Positions 10,288 to 21,504 of a stretch of 64,000 bases of DNA are shown here, one piece after another (the stretch's first letter is position 1; each line of letters opens with the position of its first letter). The DNA is from Spizellomyces sp. 'palustris' (taxonomy: Eukaryota; Chytridiomycota; Chytridiomycetes; Spizellomycetales; Spizellomycetaceae). A program made the position numbers and the translations under genes. The stretch covers positions 249,674-313,673 of the forward strand of contig QEAR01000007.1 in assembly GCA_006535965.1 (NCBI GenBank), written 5' to 3'. The notes under the pieces were generated by a model. The model searched no databases, was not told the DNA's origin, and saw only the letters and a list, made by a program, of their open reading frames with translations.

Positions 10288-13143
10288 ATGGGAAACCAAC
10301 TTTCGTCCTCCTCGTCACCATCGCCGCCAGCTGCGGACTACGATGAAGCTGGCGAGAGCAGTCTTGAGTCAACCAATCACCCGCCACCCGCAGTTGACGA
10401 CGCATTCCCCAGTATACAGACTTCTTTGTCTACGAACTCTTCTTCTTCTTCTTCGTCTTCTACGTCATCTGCGCAACACGCTTCACATTTGTATTCTCCT
10501 TCAACATCGTCTTCGTCCTCTTCGTCCTCGTCGTCTTCCAACGTACACCGCCACTCGAGTCGTGCCCGTAGGCGCCAACTGTTTAGTATCTCTCCACTTG
10601 TTCCGCCTTCGCTCATTTTCAGAAACGAGAGTCGAGGTGTTATGGATGCACTGGGGGATGGGAATGACAGGAGAAATTTAAGGGTTTTGAGGAGACTGAG
10701 GACACCCTCTGAGAGACGTCCTGTGGATTCTGCAAGAAACGAAGAGGAGGCTTTGATGGACGTTGATCATCAGCACGAGGATCAGCAGGATCAAGCCGTA
10801 CAAGTTGAGGATAGTCAACGTATGTGGTTGCAGCAGATGTGTGCTTGGCGAGTTTCATAGGCTTATAGCGAACTTTTTTCTGGGTATAGGACCTACACTG
10901 CCCGGTTTTAATGAAATGTTTGGCTTCCCTGGGTCGCAGTCGTGGTCACCCTTATCACCAGCTCAACCACCGACTCCTCCGCAACCATCTTCCCCCCCAC
11001 CTCCACGATCATCAACCGACAGTTCCGTTGGAACTTCTTCAAGTGCAGATTCATTGGACGTCCCGGGACTCGCTCGACCAGTCTCCACTATTCGCCGAAG
11101 ATTTGTCAGAAGTCTATTAGAGGCCATCATGTCTGGGTTACCCTCTGTTGATGGAAGAAATACCACTACTACCAACAATAATACCAGCAGTGCCGGAACC
11201 GCTACTGCTACGCCTAGCGCGAGGGATAGAATCCAACCGCCTGCTGGCATGCGGTCAGCAAATTTATCTGATTTGCTACAATTTCTTCGCTCTCCACCTC
11301 CGGGTGCTGGTGCAATACAAATGTCGCCAGCAGAAGGACCAGCGGGCTTGTCATCTTTTCTTAGAGCACTTCGCGGTCGTAGGGGACGAGAGGCCGAGGA
11401 ACCGGATGGAGGAGCGTCTAGACGCAGTCCCGTGCCAGTCTTGATCTTGATTGGACGTGCAGTTCGCCTGGCAAATGGGCAGAGCGTTCCAACAATGGAA
11501 GCAAACGCAACGGGTGAAACTACTCCTGAAGCCGCTTCCCAAAACACTACGGACGATCGTGCAAGTCGGCTATTCGGAGAGTTGGGTAATGGGGGTAATC
11601 CCTCTGTCGCATCATTTGCTGAGTCGCTCCTTTCAACACCACCAGTGCCAGCGCCTGCGCCGGCTGCACCAACCCCATCTACGACGAATACTTCTGCTCC
11701 TGAACAGCCTGCGGGTGAAGCGAATGCTGAGGGTACACCCGGTCAGGACCCTGCCAACCCGTCCGCTAGGAGGAGTATTCAGTTTATGATATACTTTATT
11801 CCTAACCGAAGGCGAACGGGTGATGCAACCGCTGGCCCAACTGCAGCCTCCAATGTACCCATCCCTGGTTCATCCGAAGCACCGACCACAGTGCCATTGT
11901 TTCCGACACAACCTGCCGAAGGTGATCCCCGTGATCGAAATCCATTGGCCGACATTCTAAGCTCTATTCCAGCTGGAATGCCTCCATTGACTCACCTGTT
12001 TACGGGAGGCCAGAGTACAGGAGCAGTGGATGCTACTCGACCCGATGCCCCTCCAGCCTCAACAAATCTCGATGGCTCTAGTCCTTTTACCATGCCGCTC
12101 CCCACAACGGATACCCTCAACCCCAATACCACAGCAGATACCAATGCAGATCCAGCAACCGCAGCCCAACGTCCTGGAGGTCGCAATGTTGTTGAGGACT
12201 TTGCCATCACCATTATTCTCCAATTAGTGAGCAACATGTTGCGAGAAGGTTCCATGAACGGTCCTGGAGGCCTTTTGGGCGGTACATTGAGTCTAGATAT
12301 CGCCACTGGCGCTGAAAATGCTGGAAATGGAATGAGTTATGAAGACTTGTTACGACTGGCAGAAGTCTTGGGCCCCGCGCGATCACGTAATGCAGAGCAA
12401 TCCGATGTAGAGGCGCAGCTACCGACAGTTATATGGCACACGAATGAAGCTGCTGGGGACGATAAAGATGATGCAAAGGGCAAACAAAGAGTGGACGATA
12501 CTTCCTCGGTAGTCTCTATGGATATTGACGATCACGCTGAACCCACGTCAGAGGATCCGGTCAAGGATGAGAAGGATAAAGATGAGAAGGACGTGAAAAC
12601 GGAGCCTGTGCAATGGGGTATCAAAGATCTTCTGGCGTCCACCCGTGAAAAATGTATGATTTGTTTGACGCCGTACGAAGAAGAGGATCAATTGAGGATA
12701 ATGCGGTGTCGTCACGGGTTTCACAGAGAGTGTTTGGATCAGGTTGGTAATGAGCTGTTGTTGCTCACTTGCGCATCTTCTCGCTGACACTTTTTGAATC
12801 CATTTAGTGGCTAACACAATACCACAATTCATGTCCGCTCTGCCGCGACAAAGCTGTTCACAGCCCAGCAAGTCAGGAAGCTCCACCCAACGTGTTTGGA
12901 GGTCAAACCATCAACCCACCGTCCACAACCACGCCAACAACAACGACGACAACCCAAACATCGCCAACACCTGAGGAAGCAGGGAACGAACCGCGTCGTG
13001 GTGGATTCTTGAGACGTCTTATGGATATGTTCCCTGGACGACTGGGTGGCGGTCAGGAACAGACAGCTACGGCTCCTGCTGAGGCAAGGCTGGGAACAGA
13101 CCGACCGGGGTTACCTGCTGCTGTTATTGTGTTTTTAGGGTAA
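10288..13143 (+). CDS. RING-H2 E3 ubiquitin ligase, probably N-myristoylated
   Basis: Three exons (10288-10819, 10890-12742, 12808-13143) close in phase and give 906 residues. The N-terminus MGNQLSSSSS fits the N-myristoylation consensus (Gly2, Ser6). Long Ser, Pro/Ala/Thr-rich segments fill residues 1-740. A RING-H2 finger spans about residues 766-807: CMIC, then CRHGFHREC, then, after the last intron, WLTQYHNSCPLC, giving the order C-x2-C, C-x-H-x2-H-x2-C, C-x2-C. The intron falls exactly between the zinc-binding halves, so the finger exists only after splicing. A Pro/Thr-rich tail of about 100 residues follows. The protein is expected to bind an E2 and ubiquitinate membrane-proximal substrates; the substrates are unknown. 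The overall plan resembles myristoylated RING ligases such as ZNRF proteins, but homology outside the finger is not visible. Confidence 0.88.
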
Positions 13144-13559
13144 TGGGCTGTCCCTGGGTTCGAGGTGGCTGAGGCCTTTTTTGTACAAAATTTGGGTCAA
13201 ATGTGGGGCGCTGGCTTTGGAGTTTGGGTTAGGTCCGTGGGGGGGAAAGGGCCAATCTAGTAGGGTCATACAGTGTTTGGTCGAAGCGATGGCATTGTTT
13301 TTCTTTTCTTGTATAGAGATGCGTCATTGGAGGAGTAAGAATGTGAATAGCATTTTTCTTACACGTTCATTGATGATTACCAATCACAGTGAGAATTAAT
13401 ATCAAATAAGACATGAAATATGAGCCGCCAAAAACAGATCATCGCCACGATATCTATTGTCCCAACGCAAACTTACCTTTGGGAACACGGCGCAAAAATA
13501 ACATATTTACCAAAGATAATAGAGAAACTATTTTACAGAGACGCAAAAGGAACCAAAAC
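13144..13559. other. Convergent 3' intergenic region
   Basis: 416 bp between the 3' ends of the RING-H2 gene (plus strand) and the Zn2Cys6 gene (minus strand). AT-rich around 13380-13530. Nothing recognised beyond expected 3' UTRs. Confidence 0.5.
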
Positions 13560-16310
13560 TCACGATCTTGCCACACCGAGCAAATCCTCCAACATCCTCC
13601 GAAGCACATCGCCCTCCATTCCTCCTGGACCGCCCACTATGCCTACAAGGTTTTCAATGTCTGCGGACACGGTGCTTTCGGGTTGCGGTATTCCGAGCGG
13701 TGGGTGAGGCGTAGATGGAACAAAGGGTGCAACAGCGGGCGCAACAATAGATGCAGCAGGCACATTCCCCTCCTTCTGGCTCGCCTTTTTTCGAGCCTTC
13801 TCAGCAACTTCACAACCCTCTCTAACCCAATCCGGAATGACATCACAAGCGCTCTCAACTCGCTCACTTCTCAAAAAGTTTCCAGCACAAACGAGGGGAA
13901 CACCCACATTATCTCTCCGCACCGTAACCGAATATGCACATTTTATTTCCTGTTCGTTGGCGATGCCACGGGATTTGCGAAGCGTAGCAAGCCCCATCCA
14001 CCCCTTTTCTTCTGGGTCAAATGCAACGCGTCCAAACCGTTCCCAGTAATTGACGCCCGATTCTTCATTTAATAGTTCGTAGACGCATACCTTTCCTTCA
14101 GAGAGGATGGAGAGTGGGAGGCCGACAAGGTCGGCAAAGTTTTGGTTCGCGCGGACTATTTCCCCTGTACGGCGCCATAGGGCGGACGGAACACCTTGGA
14201 TGGAAAAAGCCAGGTCGTACTCTAAACAGAGTCGCTCAAAGATTTCTTCGGAAGCGAGGAGTTCGGCATCGGTGACCGTTCGGGCTAGGGCTGCAAAACC
14301 TGTTTGGAAGGCTGAGACGACAGATAGGATGCGTTGGCGGGACATGGCTGTGCATTGGGTTGAGAGGTGGTGTCCCAGTCGAGCGTAGCCGGTTGTGTAA
14401 TCGTGGGGATTGAGAAGTCCGGCGCTGCGTTTGGCGTCCAACACGTGGGCTAGCCGGTCGCTAGCCTGGAAGAGGGTTGGAGGTTGGTCACCGGCGGCCG
14501 TCAGGTAAAACTTTTCGAGAGTGGTGAAGGGGCAGGTCATACAGCGGGAGCTACCTCTGCCTGTGCATGCGTGGGGAGTGGAAGATGTCGGGAGTTCTTC
14601 TCCGGTGGTAGCAGATACGGCTGACCAGAGTTCGGCCAGAGCGGCGAATTCGGATCCAACTGAGGCGCTGGCGAAAAAGTTATTGGGGGGTTGAGGGAAG
14701 CTTGGTGCCGAGTATACAAAGTTGGCACAGGGCTGGGTTTGCTGAGGGCCGGGTCCCAGTTGCTGCTGCTGTTGCTGATGTGTTGAGGAGGTTGATGGCG
14801 GTGGAGGTGTGTCATTGGTAATCGTTGACGGAGCCAGAGACGTGTGAGTCGAGTTTGGCGTCCCGGGGGTGACAGATCTGGACCCCGGATTAGGTGAAAA
14901 GGACGGATGCGACTGGTATGGTGAGGAAGGTGTAAGTTCTCGCTTGGGAATTATATGGTCCTCAAATATCGGTGATTGTCGAGGGGGTGGTACCGTGGTG
15001 GAATGTGATGCAAAAGATAATAGTCCCGGTGGTAGGGCAGAGAGGTTTGTGGATGGGAGTGGAGTCTTGAAGGTAGCTTCTACCGGCGCGGTGAATGGTT
15101 GTTGGACGCTGGGGTTGAAAGATGCTGCGCCATTAAAAGCCACATTAGAGTTTAGGATGGTTGAGGTAGATGGGGCGGGAGTGGGAGGCACTATGTCCTT
15201 CCCATTCAATAATCCAACAAACGAGAGCTGCTGGGATGCGAAAGGCAGTGATGGAAGTGCGGTGGAAGTGCTGCCTGATGTGGTGGTCATAATCGACGGA
15301 CTTTCCGTGATCGCACCCACTGGTAAGATGTCCCCAACTAGCGGTGTTGACGGAGCACTGCCTGCAGATGCAGACATCGACGTACCGCTCACCGTTTGAA
15401 TCGTCAGAGGCGGTGTCAGCCCAATAGCAGCTAATGGCCCGGATACCAATCTCGGAGCCAACTTAAATTCCGTCGATCGAGATTTGGCTGGTGCAGGTCG
15501 GATAGTTACTGGGCAGGTATTGCAGGGTTTGGGTAGTTCTCCACGTTTAGGTGCGTCCATGCACAGATGTGACATGCCCTTTCTAACGCATCTCCCACAT
15601 GGGCGTGCCTCGTCGCACGACATGTGGGCTTTTCGGCAGAGGATACATGCTTGACACACTTTACGGCGTTTGCAGTCCTTGCGCACGATTTCTTCGTTTG
15701 ATGCTGTAGTGCCTGTAGATGTGACGCTTGAGGGCGGCCGGTCAATGCCGGGTAGAGATCCAAGTAGGAGGCATTCGCCGGCAGATTGGGCTTGGGCTTG
15801 GGCTTGAAAAATAAGCTGTTGCTGCTGCTGTTGCTGTTGCTGCTGAAATTGCTGTTCGACCCGTGTTGTTACTGGATTCCCGTCAATTCCCACGGGACAC
15901 CCTTCAACGGTCTTTCTAGCAGCATCCACTTTTTTCCTCAGTGCTGCTGTTTTCTTTTTCACCTTGCCAGCACCACTAGCCCTACTCTCTCCCTCTCTAT
16001 GTATCACAGGCCCACTCTGACGCTTTTTCTCATCCTCAACCTCAACAACAACTGTCTCCTCAAATCCCAACCCTTCCTCGAACTTCCCCATGTCGACCAT
16101 TTCACGGAACATGGCGTCGAGATCCTCAATCTGCACCATTCCGGGAAGGGATAAAAGATCGTCTGTAAAGTCATGATGTTGCTGGAGGTACTCTCGTGCG
16201 ACGTTTGAGGGAAGACCTTGTGGGTTGCCACAACCAAGTCGTCTATCGCCGATGGGAATGAGGGGAATGGTCGGTGAGCGCTTGGAGGAGGTTCCTTGGG
16301 GCGGACACAT
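13560..16310 (-). CDS. Zn2Cys6-PAS transcription factor of the Ert1/Rds2/AcuK type
   Basis: A single uninterrupted frame of 916 residues starting MCPPQG. A Zn2Cys6 binuclear cluster lies near residues 213-250, with the six-Cys pattern C-x2-C-x6-C-x5-C-x2-C-x8-C (CQACILCRKAHMSCDEARPC, then GRC and LC). This spacing and the KAHxxCDxARPC motif match the Ert1/Rds2/AcuK/AcuM branch. The C-terminal third carries a PAS-like domain (about residues 690-810: ALWRRTGEIVRANQNFADLV, then LRSER), also typical of that branch. Poly-Gln tracts from CAG-type repeats lie near residues 155-165 and 510-520. In ascomycetes these factors switch on gluconeogenic genes such as PEPCK and FBPase when glucose is absent; the same role is inferred here. 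Here the cluster is more internal than in yeast relatives, after a 210-residue acidic and basic leader. Confidence 0.88.
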   Translation of the reverse strand: MCPPQGTSSKRSPTIPLIPIGDRRLGCGNPQGLPSNVAREYLQQHHDFTDDLLSLPGMVQIEDLDAMFREMVDMGKFEEGLGFEETVVVEVEDEKKRQSGPVIHREGESRASGAGKVKKKTAALRKKVDAARKTVEGCPVGIDGNPVTTRVEQQFQQQQQQQQQQLIFQAQAQAQSAGECLLLGSLPGIDRPPSSVTSTGTTASNEEIVRKDCKRRKVCQACILCRKAHMSCDEARPCGRCVRKGMSHLCMDAPKRGELPKPCNTCPVTIRPAPAKSRSTEFKLAPRLVSGPLAAIGLTPPLTIQTVSGTSMSASAGSAPSTPLVGDILPVGAITESPSIMTTTSGSTSTALPSLPFASQQLSFVGLLNGKDIVPPTPAPSTSTILNSNVAFNGAASFNPSVQQPFTAPVEATFKTPLPSTNLSALPPGLLSFASHSTTVPPPRQSPIFEDHIIPKRELTPSSPYQSHPSFSPNPGSRSVTPGTPNSTHTSLAPSTITNDTPPPPSTSSTHQQQQQQLGPGPQQTQPCANFVYSAPSFPQPPNNFFASASVGSEFAALAELWSAVSATTGEELPTSSTPHACTGRGSSRCMTCPFTTLEKFYLTAAGDQPPTLFQASDRLAHVLDAKRSAGLLNPHDYTTGYARLGHHLSTQCTAMSRQRILSVVSAFQTGFAALARTVTDAELLASEEIFERLCLEYDLAFSIQGVPSALWRRTGEIVRANQNFADLVGLPLSILSEGKVCVYELLNEESGVNYWERFGRVAFDPEEKGWMGLATLRKSRGIANEQEIKCAYSVTVRRDNVGVPLVCAGNFLRSERVESACDVIPDWVREGCEVAEKARKKASQKEGNVPAASIVAPAVAPFVPSTPHPPLGIPQPESTVSADIENLVGIVGGPGGMEGDVLRRMLEDLLGVARS

Positions 16311-17083
16311 TCTGGAGATGAATATCACAAGATTGCTATTTTAAAAACAGAAGAGTAATCAGATTCGATTGTATCATTTGGACAAGGATGGGTATCAGGA
16401 AAATAGCCCCTATATCGTCCAAGAAACAAAAGATCAGCACAGCATGCCAGATCACGCAGTTCAGATGCAACAGCTGACCTACCTTTGCTCCTAAATCTCC
16501 CACTACAACGAACGTCCAAGACCCCGCCAACAGCACGCTGGAGCCCTAGAAAACAAGGATAAAATTCCTGCAATCTCCCCTAATGGAAATGAGAAGTTCA
16601 AAAAACTGAACGAAAGTCCATCGGCGGAAACTTTAAATGGGCAGCGGGAGATTTGTCCAATGAAATCACTTGTGGCACAGTCATACAAATCTCGCGGCTA
16701 AGCATTGGACAAGCCACATCAATGGTAAGCAAACCATCTGTTTCCCTTCGTCTGTTTATACTGGTGATAGCAGGCAAGTTGCATGAAGCCATAGCATCAC
16801 TGCGGACACATTTGCCAAGTATCCAGAATAGATTGTTAGTGAACACTCCAAACAAGATACTGGCAAAAAGCGTTTAAAGTGCTTGCGCACAACCATAGGA
16901 ATATTCCTCGTAAGGGTTCCATCTCATTTGCAGTGCGAGCATCAATCCAACCCCGACACAAATTTCACTCCAGCAAGCCGACACGCATCATTAACAGAAA
17001 TAGTAAGCAAAGAATTGGTATCTATTAGTTCATTAAAAGCAAGAAATCCTATAAGCATACAACTATCGCTACAGAATGCATAA
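16311..17083. other. Intergenic stretch
   Basis: About 770 bp between the 3' end of the seven-helix gene and the start of the Zn2Cys6 gene, both on the minus strand. It should contain the promoter of the Zn2Cys6 gene. Short frames here show no family signal. Confidence 0.45.
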
Positions 17084-18588
17084 CTAATGCGGACCCTCAC
17101 TGCCCCGCTCCCCCTCCCTCCAAAAGCTATCCCCCCGTTCCAGAACCAATTGAGAATTGGCAAGCGGAGTCAAGAGGACAGCTGTCGAGTTCTGGTTTAC
17201 CACTGCTTTGTGGTTTGATTTTACTGTGCCAGAGCGGGTTGAAGAGCGTTGCGCTGCTTGCTGGGCTTGGAGGGAGGCGGAGAGGTTGTTGGAGGATCGG
17301 GCGCGGGATTCTTGTTTATTAACGATGAGGCTGTAGGGCAGTCGGTTAGTAGTGACCAACGTCGAGGAAAATAGATAATACACATACTTGTAGGTAGCTG
17401 TAATGAAAATGGGATACGTCATGAGCGCCGAGGCGAAAATCCAGTTGAACCCGAAAAACACAGCGGCTGGTAAGAGGGAGAGGATTTTGACACGGAGAAT
17501 GCCGTAAAAGAAAAGGACGGCGCCGTACGAGACTTCCATGCAGAATGTACCGCCCAAACTGACAATGAGCTGCCATGGCACAGAAAAGAAGGATGAGAAT
17601 CCGTCTCAATACACCATCCTGTATATTCATTGAGAAACTTACCATCATGATGGCTCTCCGGAACTCATTATTGACACCTCCATCTGCACCAGCCACAGCC
17701 TCCACATTACTCCTCAATATCAGGAGCAACTTCATCCCAAAATAAATCGCCAACATCCCCAACAGGATAGTGTACAAGCCCCATAGCACGTAATGGATTT
17801 CATTATATGTTGCAGCCAGTTCATAGTTGCCATTATCGCGGGCGATGCCGTCCAGGAGGCCAAAGAGGGGAAGGGTGATGGTTGGCACGAGGAGGTAGAC
17901 AGCGAGCAGAAAATTCAGGAGACGGGGGGAGGGAAGGCGGGAACGGGAGATGATGGAGACGTCTCCTGAGCGTTTGGAGCCACTGACGTAGGATTTGGGC
18001 GTTGCGTAGATTCTAGATGGTACATGATCGACATGAGACTACTTGTACGGTCCCACTTCAGTTGATGACGAAAGAGACAACGTACATGCCAATGGTAAAG
18101 TACACTCCAGCATGCCACAATGCAATCCACGGCCAATCATGCTATCAGACAGTCCATCAGTCCCAACTCAACAAAAAATCGACCATGGAAGCGAAAGAAC
18201 TCACGAAAAATTCTTTGACGGCATTACTCTTAAACACATCCGCCGCAATCAACGTTGTGTAGAGGAACCGGCCAAAGATATGAATAGTCGCGGGGAGAAT
18301 GAATCCCTCTGTCGCGCGGGGCTTGACGGCTCCATCAATCACATCGAAAATCCCCAACCCCTGCTTCCAAAGCCGTTGGTAGATCTTTTTGTATATGAGG
18401 TAAAGGCCGAGACCTGTTAATTACGAGTTAGCAAACCTATTCCTGTTGGTAAAGGATATGCAAGGACATACAGAAGAGGGGCAGGGCAATGATGGAGTGC
18501 ACTGTGAAAACGAAACACAGTGTCAGACGTCAGCATGTATTCAAGACGCACACAAGCAAAACCGACCGATATAGAACGTTTTCCACAT
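17084..18588 (-). CDS. Seven-transmembrane protein, orphan receptor-like
   Basis: Seven exons on the minus strand: 18588-18567, 18501-18472, 18413-18205, 18141-18086, 18012-17643, 17569-17388 and 17330-17084. All phases close, giving 371 residues starting MWKTFYIVHSIIALPLF. Seven hydrophobic helices can be read at about residues 6-26, 54-77, 89-108, 138-160, 180-205, 225-255 and 262-287, with a five-residue N-terminus and an 80-residue Ser/Gln/Arg-rich C-tail. That is the topology of a G-protein-coupled receptor, but I see no family signature (no Ste2, Ste3, cAR, Git3 or PTH11 motif). The last intron is 57 nt and stop-free, so retaining it would insert 19 residues just after helix 7. Transporter or structural roles cannot be excluded. 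Function unknown. Confidence 0.75.
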
Positions 18589-19906
18589 TGTGGCATGCTT
18601 GCAACCGCTCACACGAACTGTTGACCGAAGCGTTAACACACATTGACCATACTGCACGACATAGCACACACACTCACATCGAAAATCACACCATTCCGTT
18701 CCAAACCACTGCACAATCGACCACAAACCGTTAGTATCGACGTTTTACACACACACAACCACCCGATCAACGCCCAAAAACTCGAGCACCGTACCTCATC
18801 CTCCATGTCGAATATCAAATATGCGAGGACCACAAAAGAACAAGAAAACTCAAGGCCTCGCAAAGAGAAATATCCAAAAGACTACAAAAAAAAAACTAAC
18901 TCAAAAAAGCCCGGGTAGCCAGATAAGCTAAACCGGTTTTAAAATGTTTGGCCCAGTTATCCCTATAGACTGTCCTTTTCATAAAAAGCCCCATTTCATC
19001 CAATCGACCCTCAGGTACGAACGACTCTAGAAAAATCGGTCACAAAAAAACGGTCCAAAAATAGTAACACGAATCTCACCAACCAGTCTCCAAAAAAAAT
19101 GGGAAAAACAAACTTGTCGGCCGGAGGCAACAAGAAAAGGTTTTTGTTTGTTGCTTAATCGGTCACAAGCAGTTCCAAAACTTGGACGTGGCTAAAATGC
19201 GTTTCTTTGGTCTTTTGGGTCGTCTCCGCGGTTTCCCCGCACCCCCGCCGCCCCACCGTCGTCGATCGCCCATTGTGTGCCAAACAAAAGCACGCGTCCC
19301 ATCGACATTCAAAACGAAGTTCACACATTCCGCATTGAAACATGAACCCCATGGCGACATGTTTACCTATGAAAGGCCCTGTTCAAAATAATCCCGAAAT
19401 ATACACACACATACAGTGGTGAGACAATCTCTTCTACCTATACGCCCCTGCGACACCATCAACATACCAATGAAAGTGCGCCCAGCCGCTCGCAAAAAAA
19501 ATGGAAGACATTTACCGAAAGCAGTATCCCAGCAGCCTGGTTACAACTTCATTGTGACCGACAAGTGGCACTTTTTTCCGTGGTTGGAGCCACGAATGAA
19601 CGTCCATTCACTTGATTGCCGTGTTCATGCGATTTATTTCATACAGGGTAAAATTATTCCGTGGAATGCTTGCTCTATAGTTCTGTTTGCCTAAATGGAC
19701 GTACGACTGGAAGCTGCAGCCGCCCCAAAAGACAATCATTACAATTGACTATACAGGTCCGCGTATCTCCGAAAAGACACAAATCATGCTTTTTTCGTCT
19801 CCTTTTTCGTTTCCGCGCGTTGGCGAGTTTTTGCATTGACCTCCCATGTTCACCATCATGTGAGCCAGATTGATTAGATGAGTCCACGTTGTGGATACTT
19901 TGAAAG
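18589..19906. other. Intergenic stretch
   Basis: About 1.3 kb between two minus-strand genes. It has A-rich runs (18870-18910, 19040-19110) and a C-rich patch near 19240. No coding signal, tRNA or mobile element was recognised. Confidence 0.5.
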
Positions 19907-21504
19907 TTATGGCATTGACTGCGGCTCCGTGTGATGGTGGGCGCCAGTAGACGAGCCTGTCTGTGCGCTCTTTGCTTTCATGGTTGCCAAATATGCGCGC
20001 GCTCTGGCTAGTCGCTCTGCCTTGAGTTTTCTAGGGTCTGGCATCTGGGAGTGTGTACTTGCATGGGACGTTGGTGCACCTCCTTCAGTGTCATTTGACA
20101 CAGTCGTTTGACCATCATGAACAGAGAGTCCATCGCGCTTGCTTTTATAATACATATGAAACTCGTTCCATGGGAGTAGGAACGCAAACCGGGGGTCACC
20201 GCGATTCTTCTCCTTGACTTTGGCTTCAAACGAAGGCCCATTCCGCGCGACAAAGGAGGCCATTTTGTCAATGATAGCTTGAGGGTCTGGTGGTGGGATA
20301 CTAATATCCCTGTCAGGGGAGTATCTGATGTTTAGAGTTGTATTTTGTACTTGCCTCATGACCGCCTGTGGGAGTCCGCCTCCACGGAAAGCAGTCCACG
20401 TTAACGGTGCCATTGAGAGATCTGGCGTCGCTGGTGCATCCTCAGGTGAATGGACTTGTTGTTCCTCGTCGTCGCTATCGCTATCGCTACCGTACGCAGT
20501 TAGCCCAGCCAAACCCGATTTCTGGACTGACCGAACGTGTTCGTAATAAGGATGTAAGCTGTGCTGTAGGTGCAGAAACCCAAAGTCGGGGTTGTTGGCT
20601 TGTTTGGCTTGGATGAGGACCTCCATTTGGGGGTTTGTGCTGTTATTGATGAATGTTGCAGTTTTCTCGATAATGTCGGCTATACGTTGGTCGGGTGGCT
20701 GGTGTGGGTAGCATCAGCAACTGAGGGACCACAATAGCGTGACACGTAGAACACATACCGTGATCATGGCAGCCGGTACTGCATACTTTAGTTGGACCTT
20801 TTGGTCCGCTTTCAAGGTATCCGCTTCTCCCATATTGTCCACAATGTTACCATCTCCCGGGCCATAATCATAATGAATCCCCCTGTTGTTCTCCTCTAAT
20901 CTCCGTCTTCGCTTCTCCTCCAAGTATTCCACCCTTTCATCCTCCGACATATCAAACAGCGCCTCCTCTTCCGAATCCACATCCCGATACCGCTCCTCAT
21001 CGCACATCTCATCCTCTGAGTCTGCGTCGGGAATGTGACAAGCGGGTTGATCACATATGGCAAGATCGTCAAGCAGGTTGCGTACGTCGAATCTGGTGTT
21101 GTCAGAGAAGGCCAAAGATGGTTGTGTCAGTTCTCCGTCTTGGCCCTGCCTCAGTTTATTCAAAGCTTTTTTTCTGTTACCGTACTATGGCGAGCGCAAA
21201 AGCACTCGTGTGATCATATTCCTGCATCAGTAGACACTAACTTTTTTGTCGTTCAACCCACAACCGGATACTTCCATGCCACATTGCAAGCATAACCCAT
21301 CCTATAACCACACTTTTTTTTGTTTAGGCATTACCTATCCATCCACACCCCATTCGCTTCGTCATGCCATGGTTGCAAAAGAGACTCAACGGTCTCTGCA
21401 CGGGCGTCATTTCGAAACAGTGTGCATCCGTAGCCGAACACGAGGATGTCACTGTGGTGCGCCGACGGGTTGCGTGCGGAGGGGTGTTGTCGAGAGTGGG
21501 ACAT
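19907..21504 (-). CDS. SFSWAP-type splicing regulator (DRY_EERY plus two SURP modules)
   Basis: Three exons, 21504-21335, 21092-20759 and 20698-19907, encode about 431 residues. Exon 1 has the DRY_EERY start (LVFGYGCTLFRND, then LLQPW and WMDR); splicing a 242-nt intron restores WMDRFDVRNLLDDL, and CDEERYRDVDSEEE follows. Two SURP (SWAP) modules come next: one beginning PPDQRIADIIEKTATFI with NNPDFGFL and HPYY, the second beginning DPQAIIDKMASFVARNG with DPRFAFL and WNEFHMYY. An RS-rich tail typical of animal SFSWAP is missing; the C-terminus is short and has only a basic KLKAERLARARAYL helix. SURP modules bind SF1 and other splicing factors, so a nuclear role in splice-site choice is inferred. 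The start is uncertain: the ATG at 21504 gives the compact form and one at 21600 adds 32 residues. Confidence 0.85.

Noticed and set aside
12743-12807. Read-through of the RING gene to a stop at 12787 as a truncated protein
   Set aside because: The donor is weak (GTTGGT), but removing the 65-nt intron rebuilds an exact RING-H2 second half (WLTQYHNSCPLC) in phase, so splicing is strongly favoured.
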